Source of the DNA: a candidate division SR1 bacterium
Lineage (GTDB): Bacteria; Patescibacteriota; Gracilibacteria; Absconditabacterales; Absconditicoccaceae
Reading direction: 5' to 3'
NCBI GenBank assembly: GCA_007116275.1
Contig: SKIU01000069.1
Coordinates: forward strand, 1-27,325
DNA: 27,325 bases
The notes under the pieces are model-generated. The model made no database searches. It had not been told where the DNA came from and saw only the letters and a program-made list of their open reading frames with translations. Position numbers and translations under genes: made by a program. This document shows, piece by piece, positions 13,601 through 18,552 of the stretch. How positions within the stretch are numbered: position 1 is the stretch's first letter; every line of letters begins with the position of its first letter.

Positions 13601-14133
13601 TATGCAGTGATCTCATCTTTAAAGTTAATAATCCCATGCCAAATATCTGCTTGCGCATCAGGATTTACGTTATATTCAAAAAACTCAGTGCTAGCATTAT
13701 ATATGTACTGCTGTTCTTCAAAATCCACATACGGATAAATGCTTGGAAATATGAAATTTTCATGATTGACCACAGGAAGAGGGATATCTCATATAAGAAT
13801 AGTTCCCACAAGTTTGCTTGTCTCTCATTTGATACCATCAAAATAGATATTTTCCAGTATTTTTACTATATCTTTAGCTTTAAATGTATCAGTATTAATC
13901 GGAAAAACGGTTGCTTTACTATTGGATACACGTTGTTGGATATAATTACGGGTGTACCATTGTATATCACTTTCTATATCATCATATATATTTTTATCAA
14001 CAAAAACTGCCACAATATTGGTGCTTTCTAATGTGGTTTCAGCTCTCGTCCCAATAACAAAATTGTGTATGATATATGAGAACAAATAGACAAAACAAAC
14101 GAGAATGACAGATATTTTTTTGGTCAGTTGCAT
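1618..14133 (-). CDS. Giant secreted multidomain surface protein, about 4171 aa
   Basis: Reading every codon of this frame shows no TAA or TAG over 12.5 kb but about 95 TGAs, so it is one gene under code 25. The ATG at 14133 begins a signal/anchor segment (MQLTKKISVILVCFVYLFSY). Residues about 36-130 form an alpha/beta domain ending in TILIGDIPLPVVN, recalling the Rossmann-like part of C25 (gingipain) peptidases; no catalytic Cys/His pair was identified. Residues about 1187-1540 look like bacterial Ig/invasin repeats (VAGKDTFGNKL, VVYDIWGNPV). FG-GAP/VCBS calcium loops occur at about 1872 (DFNNDELDD), 1922 (DVNNNNYND), 1978 (DMDLDGTVD) and 3592 (DINDDGNDD). Coiled coils are likely at about 2852-2935 and 3319-3428, with a Pro/Leu-rich stretch at about 3025-3135 and a Ser/Thr/Gln/Asn linker at about 3472-3555. 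The C-terminus has beta-rich segments and ends in VNVAIQALVQ. It is likely surface-exposed and adhesive; the exact function is unknown. Confidence 0.85.
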
Positions 14134-14234
14134 ACAATAACCACTCAAACAAGTAAATATTTCCCTAAACTATATGAAAAACTACGAAAAATCACAACAA
14201 AGTCCATACCATTATCAGATATTCTATCTATCTT

Positions 14235-14248
14235 ATACTATATAGTAT
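14235..14248. promoter_or_regulatory. 14-bp perfect palindrome, possible operator or bidirectional -10 region
   Basis: ATACTATATAGTAT is its own reverse complement and sits about 100 bp upstream of the giant gene start and about 265 bp upstream of rplJ. Each strand of it contains TATAGT, a -10-like hexamer, but no good -35 partner was found at the usual distance on either strand. In an AT-rich intergenic region a chance palindrome is possible. Confidence 0.3.
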
Positions 14249-14257
14249 GTATGGTAG

Positions 14258-14319
14258 TTGACATAATGAGAAAATTGTTTTAGTTGTTTGTGTTGATTTA
14301 CTATAGCGATAAATATAAA
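14258..14319 (+). promoter_or_regulatory. Candidate promoter region for the rplJ operon
   Basis: A perfect -35 hexamer TTGACA is at 14258-14263, but the hexamer 17 bp on (TAGTTG) is a poor -10. A second pairing, TTGATT (14293-14298) with TATAAA (14314-14319) at 15 bp, would start transcription just upstream of the L10 leader. Either fits the position expected for an rplJ leader transcript. The choice between them is not supported by the sequence alone. Confidence 0.35.
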
Positions 14320-14354
14320 ATTCCCTTGCATTCTTTATCAAAATCCATAAAAAC

Positions 14355-14424
14355 TGTTCCAACACACCAAAGACAGCAGGTTATTCCGATTCTTTTGGAA
14401 TAATAAATCCCGCCGAGGTTCGCA
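14355..14424 (+). ncRNA. Ribosomal protein L10 leader (binding site for L10-L12 complex)
   Basis: The segment carries the two conserved halves of the L10 leader: ACCAAAGACAGCAGG at 14366-14380 and CCCGCCGAGGTT at 14409-14420. They are separated by an apical hairpin, ATTCC (14383-14387) pairing with GGAAT (14397-14401). In Firmicutes the matching halves are GACAGCAGG and CCTGCCGAGG, forming the kink-turn that L10 binds. It is in the expected place, upstream of rplJ, and is followed by an intrinsic terminator, so excess L10-L12 would be expected to promote termination (known mechanism of the family, inferred here). One base of the lower helix is a mismatch compared with the usual CCTGC. Confidence 0.75.
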
Positions 14425-14444
14425 TACATTATTGTATTTTGCTT

Positions 14445-14488
14445 AACTCTTTTTGTCTTGTGTGTATGAAAAAGAGTTTTTTTGTTTT
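14445..14488 (+). terminator. Intrinsic terminator (attenuator) in the rplJ leader
   Basis: AACTCTTTTT (14445-14454) and AAAAAGAGTT (14469-14478) are perfect inverted repeats (10 bp) with a 14-nt loop, followed by TTTTTGTTTT. The T-rich tail is only on the plus strand, so it acts rightward, ending 23 bp before the rplJ ATG. Placed after the L10 leader and before the first gene, it looks like an attenuator controlled by L10 binding. Confidence 0.75.
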
Positions 14489-14511
14489 ATTTCACTACTG
14501 TTCTCAAAACT

Positions 14512-15264
14512 ATGGCAATTAGTAAAGAACACAAAAAGCAACTAATTGAACAGTATGTGTCCGATTTAAGTGCTGCATCCAATGTCGTTATTGTGCAACA
14601 ATACGGTGTCTGAGTAAAAACTGCAACGCAGGTAAGAAAAGAGATCGCTAACGCACAATGAAAGTACGTTGTGGTAAGAAAAAGATTGTTTTTGAGAGCG
14701 TTACAAGAAGCGTGACTTCCAGAAGTTACGATGGATGATGTTCCAGGTTCAGTTGTATTGATTACTGCAAATGATGAAGCAAATGAATATGGGCCATTAA
14801 AGGCTGTCAATACTGCTTTGAAAGGATTGAAAAAAGAAGACAAAGGTTCTTCGTATGCCTTTCTAGGATGATACTTTGATAAGGTATGGAAAGATGCAGA
14901 ATATGTAACCGAATTGGCTAATATTCCATCGCATGAAGAATTGATCGCGAAATTGATGTTTATGTTGAAGTATCCTATGCAATCACTTGCCTCTGTTGTG
15001 GATCAGATCGCAAAGAAAGATCCATCAGCTAGTGATGATGCATCACAAGATACAAAAGAAGAAAAACCAGAAGAAAAAGCTGAAGCCATGCCTACCGGCA
15101 GGCAGGCGCCACAGGATGAAAAATCTGATGATAGTGCTACAGAAGAAAAAGCTGAAAAAGGTGTAGAAAATGCACAATCGGAGTCTCCAAAAGAGGCTGC
15201 TGAAGAGAAAAGTTCTTCTGAGGATCAAGAAACTTCTTGAGACAAAAAAGAAGAAACAAAATAA
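14512..15264 (+). CDS. rplJ: 50S ribosomal protein L10 with long acidic tail
   Basis: L10 forms the base of the ribosomal stalk, binding 23S rRNA and anchoring L7/L12 dimers. The 250-aa product starts MAISKEHKKQLIEQYVSDLS and has the L10 core (VVIVQQYGV, TATQVRKEIANA, VVRKRLFLRAL, GPLKAVNTALK, SSYAFLGGYFD, ELANIPSHEELIAKL, then the helix ending LASVVDQIAKK that binds L12). After about residue 168 comes an 80-residue tail rich in Glu, Lys, Ser and Asp, absent from standard L10 (about 165-175 aa). The in-frame TGAs include one in YGVGVKT and one near the end (TSGDKK); it ends in TAA. A short GC-rich repeat lies inside the tail. The start ATG has no Shine-Dalgarno. Expression is probably attenuated by the upstream leader. 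Confidence 0.95.
15086..15110 (+). repeat. GC-rich short palindromic insert inside rplJ tail
   Basis: CCATGCCTACCGGCAGGCAG followed by GCGCC stands out as a GC-rich patch in AT-rich, repetitive codons for Glu/Lys. The core GCCTACCGGCAGGC is a near-perfect inverted repeat with one mismatch pair. It encodes MPTGRQA in frame within the acidic tail, without disturbing the frame. Similar CCTGCCGGCAGGCAGG-type elements are, from memory, dispersed in several CPR genomes; only one copy is visible here. Confidence 0.5.
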
Positions 15265-15317
15265 GTGAATAATTGTTGTATTATAAAATTATCTTTATTT
15301 GTTATTTGTTTACAGTC

Positions 15318-15704
15318 ATGGAATTATCTAAGAATGTAGAAAAAGTATTTGAACTTGTTAAAGGTTTGTCTGCTATTGAGTTAAATGAGCTCGTAAAAGG
15401 TTTGGAAGAAGAATTTGATGTAAGTGCTGCTGCATGAGCTGTTGTCGCTGCAGGATGAGCTGCTGGTGGAGATGATGCTGCTGCAGGAGGTTCTGATACA
15501 GTGAATATTGAGTTGACAGAAATGGGGCAACAAAAAATTAATGTTATTAAGGTAGTAAAAGAACTTATGGGTCTTGGACTTAAAGAAGCAAAGGACTTGG
15601 TTGAAAAAGCACCAACGATTTTGAAGGAAGGAGTCAAATCTGATGAAGCAGATGATATTAAGGCAAAACTTGAAGAAGCTGGAGCAACAGTAAGCTTCAA
15701 ATAA
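15318..15704 (+). CDS. rplL: 50S ribosomal protein L7/L12
   Basis: The 128-aa protein has the standard L12 layout. The N-terminal dimerisation domain (MELSKNVEKVFELVKGLSAI, then ELNELVKGLEEEFDV) is followed by the Ala/Gly-rich hinge (about residues 38-60) and the C-terminal factor-binding domain with KINVIKVVKELMGLGLKEAK and DLVEKAP, ending in GATVSFK. It recruits EF-G, EF-Tu and IF2 to the ribosome. Two TGAs at 15435 and 15456 fall in the Gly/Ala hinge (AAAGAVVAAGGAAGG), where glycine is expected. It lies 53 bp after rplJ, presumably in the same transcript, and ends in TAA. Length is normal for the family (about 120-128 aa). Confidence 0.97.
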
Positions 15705-15759
15705 GAAACAAGTTATGGTGTACAGCCAATAGCTATTTTACATCTAATGAGTGGAGTAT

Positions 15760-16419
15760 ATGACAGTATCAGTCGAACAAGTACTTGAAGCAAAAGCACA
15801 TATTGGGACGCTAAAAAGTGAAGCTCATCCAAAAACACAAAAATACCGAGCTGGAGTCTACAGTGGTGTTGTTGTTATTGATCCTGAATGTATTGTTGAG
15901 CAAGTCTCTGCTGCAAAAGAAAAAATTGACGCTTTGAGAAAAGAGTGAAAACAAATTCTTGTAGTTGCAGAAAAGCAAATGTACAGAAAAGAGTTGGAAG
16001 AATTGGCAGAAAAATCAGGTATTCATTACCTTAATCATAAGGTTCCATCTGGATTTATTACCAATTTTGATACCCTTTTTAAAAGGATAGCAACAATGAA
16101 TGATCTTCGTATGTTTATCGGAAGTGAAGAGTTTAGTGCATTAACAAAGAAAGAACAACTCACACACAAAAGAAAGCTTGCAAAAGCGGAGAGAGTCTAT
16201 AAAGGTGTAACTGGACTAAAAAAAATTCCTGATTTGGTCGTGGTTGTTGATGGTCAGATGATGAGTGGGTTTATTGAGGAAATAGAAAATAAATCTATTG
16301 ATTCTATTGTTATTGCTTCGACTAACTTTTCCAAATTTTGGAAGCAGGAAAATCTAGTATTAGCAAATATTGGATGATACAAGAGTATTGATTTTGTATT
16401 GAAAAGTATCTTATCATAA
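15760..16419 (+). CDS. rpsB: 30S ribosomal protein S2
   Basis: The 219-aa protein (usual 230-250) carries S2 features: VLEAKAHIGTLKSEAHPKTQ matching the family AGVHFGHxTRRWNPKM region, VVVIDPE matching IHIIDLE, ILVVAEKQ, the GFITNFDTL motif equivalent to GTLTNFxT, KKIPDLVVVVD equivalent to LPDxLFVID, and IVIASTN near the end. S2 binds the 30S head-body junction near S1. An upstream in-frame GTG at 15751 is possible, but the ATG at 15760 is preferred because GGAG (15753-15756) lies just before it, the best ribosome binding site in the cluster though close to the ATG. Two TGAs occur (KEGKQIL and NIGGYK). The single CGA (residue 30) stands where the family has a hydrophobic residue (I in KPYIFG), which suits Trp better than Arg. 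It is followed 13 bp on by a small membrane protein gene. Confidence 0.95.
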
Positions 16420-16432
16420 ATATATATAATCT

Positions 16433-16867
16433 ATGGTAGAAACAAACATGGCATCACAATCATCCCAAATATCTATGTCATATATCGCATGAAGTGCAGA
16501 AAAAAAGAAGTGTGTTATGATGTATCTATGATTGGGAATCGTGTTGAGTGTATCTCGCGATACAATGTCTGTATTTGAATATTTTCATCTAAGACAGTCA
16601 CTCGGGCGACGAATGGTGTTTATGATAGTTGTTTTATTGTCGATTGTATTGATGTTTTTGCCACTAATTTGGTTTGTTTGATGGTTAGCTATCGTTGCTA
16701 TGTTAGCGGTAGGCTGATTCTTTGGAAAGCAAGCGTGGGATGGCCAATACTACGATAAAGTTGAAAATGCAACACTTCCTCTATTTGTAGGTATGTGATG
16801 ATGGATACTGCAGATGTTTGATATACAGATTAAGATAGAATGACAGGAAGATACTGAAATAAAATAA
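16433..16867 (+). CDS. Small membrane protein, DUF4870/Tic20-like, unknown function
   Basis: A 144-aa product is obtained only with TGA read as Gly (about seven in-frame TGAs). The polar N-terminus (MVETNMASQSSQISMSYIAG) is followed by a first hydrophobic segment (about 28-42), then VFEYFHLRQSLG and two CGA codons (59-60). Two strong membrane helices follow (about 61-77 MVFMIVVLLSIVLMFLP and about 79-97 WFVGWLAIVAMLAVGGFFG), then GKQAWDGQYYDKVE and a weaker final hydrophobic stretch. The FHLRQSLG motif before a membrane helix resembles DUF4870/Tic20-type proteins, where it is usually F(x)HxxQ; this is a resemblance, not an assignment. The two CGAs at the membrane border read better as WW than RR. 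It sits between rpsB and tsf with gaps of 13 and 28 bp, so it is co-transcribed with translation genes. The function is unknown. Confidence 0.75.
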
Positions 16868-16895
16868 TGTTTTAATTTTCTAACTATTGCTTATC

Positions 16896-17702
16896 ATGAA
16901 AGTAGATATGCAAATCCTCAAAAAATTGAGAGATGCAACACTTGCATCATTAAAAGATTGTAAAGAAGCGTTGGTAGAAGCAAATGGAGATCTTGATGCT
17001 GCACATGAGATTCTCAAAAAAAATGGTACACTCAAAGCAGCAAAAAAAGCAGATAGAGAAACCAATGAAGGTATCGTAAAGTTTGCAGAAAAAAATGGAA
17101 AGCACGTAGGACTAAAACTTTTGTGTGAAACGGATTTTGTCGCAAAAAATGAGATGTTTCAAGATCTTGTTAATAATATCCTCGATGCATTAGCAGATAT
17201 CGATCAGACAGTAACAACTATAGATGATTTAGATTCTTCTGTAGCAGATGCTTTACATGTTATGGTTACTGAAGCTATTGCAAAAATAGGAGAAAACTTG
17301 AAGTTGGTGGATGTATATATTGGTACAGATAGTGCGTATGTATATAATCATCCATGAAACAAAGTGGTTTCTGTTGTCTATTATGACGGTGATGCAGAAA
17401 AAGCAACTGATGTAGCAAAAGAACTTGCCTTACAAGTCGCTGCAATGAATCCAGTATATTTGACAATGGATGATGTGCCAGAACAAGAAAAAAACGATGC
17501 TATTGCTGGTGAACGCGAAGCATTGATCAAAAGTGGTAAGCCAGAAGATATTATAGATAAGATAATGTCTGGAAAGATGCAAAAAGCATTTTCAGATATT
17601 GTGCTATTTGAACAAGAATGTATCAGAGATGGCGCAAAGAAGGTAAAAGAAATAATTCCAGAATGAGTAACTATCACAAAATATATTAGATGGTCTGTAT
17701 AG
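16896..17702 (+). CDS. tsf: Translation elongation factor Ts
   Basis: EF-Ts is the nucleotide exchange factor that releases GDP from EF-Tu. The 268-aa product (E. coli 283) has the N-terminal UBA-like domain (MQILKKLRDATLASLKDCKE, then ALVEANGDLDAAHEIL) and the signature TDFVAKNE at residues 79-86, where the family Asp-Phe pair enters EF-Tu. The core follows (VVSVVYYDGDAEKATDVAKE, LALQVAAMNPVYL) and then the dimerisation/coiled-coil part with FEQECIRDG (typical LEQPFVKD). TGAs at 17355 and 17664 split it into two pieces under the standard code; both read as Gly. It ends in TAG. An in-frame TTG at 16887 would add three residues, but the ATG at 16896 fits the family start. Confidence 0.96.
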
Positions 17703-17728
17703 TTTTATTATCGTAGCTACTAGGGTAA

Positions 17729-18295
17729 ATGAAAAAGTATGAGTTAGTATTGATGGTTAATCCATCACTAAAGGAAGATGATCGTGAATCATTACTCAAA
17801 GATATTACATGAGTGTTTGGTAAAAATATCTTGGATACTGATGTTATTGGTTTGCAAGAATTGGTCTATGATCTCTCAGATAAAAAGTGAAACAATAGAG
17901 CATATTTTGTTTCATATCATATACAAGCAGATGCTGAGATGTTAGCAAAGATCAAAAAAGATCTTTTGTATAACAAAGATGTATTGAGATATTTTGTCTT
18001 AGCTATGTCAGACACGCAACCATTTCATCACTTTGAAAAGTTACACAAAGAGCTTGGAAAAGTGATTGAATCATGGGAAGATACTAAATTTTGACAGAAG
18101 TTGACGTTCTTCGCTGATGATAGAAATGTATGATATATATCACGAAAGTCTTTGCCAATGTTGCAGAAATATGTAACAAGATTTGGTAATATTAAACCAC
18201 GTAAATACACAAATAATCCAGTGCAAATACAGAAAAAATTAAGAAGTGTTATCTTGAGAGCGAGAGAAATGGGACTTATTCATTATACAAGATAG
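17729..18295 (+). CDS. Fused ribosomal proteins S6 and S18 in one polypeptide
   Basis: This 188-aa frame, checked codon by codon, has four TGAs (residues 28, 54, 122, 135) and a single stop, TAG at 18293. Residues 1-98 are bS6: MKKYELVLMVNPSL at the start, ELVYDLSDKKGNNRAYFVSY in the middle (family xKxLAYxIxKxxxGxY), and LLYNKDVLRYFVLAMSD at the end. A linker (about 99-118, HHFEKLHKELGKVIESWED) leads to bS18 at about 119-188: SLPMLQKYVTRFGNIKPRKY, then TNNPVQIQKKLRSVILRARE and MGLIHYTR, matching the family DVxLLxxFIxxxGxIxPRRxTGxxxxxQxxLxxAIKRARxxxLLPY. S6 and S18 form a dimer on the 30S platform, so fusion is structurally reasonable. Normally they are separate genes, often with ssb between; here no ssb is present. 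Under the standard code no ORF of useful length is seen. Confidence 0.9.
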
Positions 18296-18336
18296 TCTAA
18301 ACTATATGCTATTATTTATATGCTTATTAAACCAAT

Positions 18337-18492
18337 ATGGCTAGTAAATTGAGAAGAATAAGGAAGTATAACTGGCATAAAAGACTCCATACGCATGGTT
18401 TCAGAAAGAGAATGGAAACAAGAGCAGGAAGAAGGGTCTTGGCAAGGAGAAGAGCAAAATGAAGAAAACAACTCACACCCCAAAAAAAATAA
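18337..18492 (+). CDS. rpmH: 50S ribosomal protein L34
   Basis: The 51-aa protein begins MASKLRRIRKYNWHKRLHTH and continues GFRKRMETRAGRRVLARRRA then KGRKQLTPQKK. It matches bL34 (xxxKRKRTHGFRxRMxTxxGRxVLxRRRxKGRxxL) across its length, with a slightly longer N-terminus. The TGA at 18460 encodes the invariant Gly of RAKGRK, direct support for TGA = Gly; with a standard code the gene would be truncated. L34 is normally next to rnpA and dnaA, so this position before rpoB is unusual. The TAA stop (18490-18492) lies in the loop of a terminator hairpin. Confidence 0.95.
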
Positions 18493-18514
18493 GGTGTGGT
18501 TTTTCTCTTTTTTC
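18474..18514 (+). terminator. Intrinsic terminator overlapping the 3' end of rpmH
   Basis: CACACC (18474-18479) pairs with GGTGTG (18493-18498), extendable by one T-G wobble, with a 13-nt A-rich loop holding the rpmH stop codon, followed by GTTTTTCTCTTTTTT. The stem lies partly inside the coding sequence, so termination would be coupled to translation of the last rpmH codons. It separates the ribosomal protein cluster from rpoB; read-through or an unseen promoter in 18515-18552 must feed rpoB. Confidence 0.75.
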
Positions 18515-18552
18515 AGTATTGTTGTTTATATTTCTAATAACCAATTATTGTT

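Larger units (their letters stand above)
14134..14511. other. Divergent intergenic region with regulatory elements
   Basis: This 378-bp stretch separates the leftward giant gene from the rightward rplJ operon. It holds, left to right, an AT-rich segment with no clear signal (14134-14230), a perfect 14-bp palindrome, possible promoter hexamers, the L10-leader RNA and an intrinsic terminator. No coding frame with recognisable content was found. The promoter of the giant gene must lie here, but no convincing hexamer pair was seen on the minus strand. Confidence 0.7.

Noticed and set aside
13387..14031. A 214-codon open frame on the plus strand opposite the start of the giant gene
   Set aside because: It is an antisense shadow: low-complexity Ile/Phe/Lys-rich translation with no domain, while the minus strand frame continues through the region with a signal peptide and sensible protein sequence.
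1618..14133. A run of about twenty separate short genes or decayed pseudogenes on the minus strand
   Set aside because: All pieces share one frame and are separated only by TGA. With TGA as Gly there is one intact gene, so neither separate genes nor decay is needed.
15302..15700. Minus-strand 132-codon frame opposite rplL
   Set aside because: Ala/Ser-rich mirror of the L7/L12 coding sequence, typical of antisense to Ala/Gly-rich codons.
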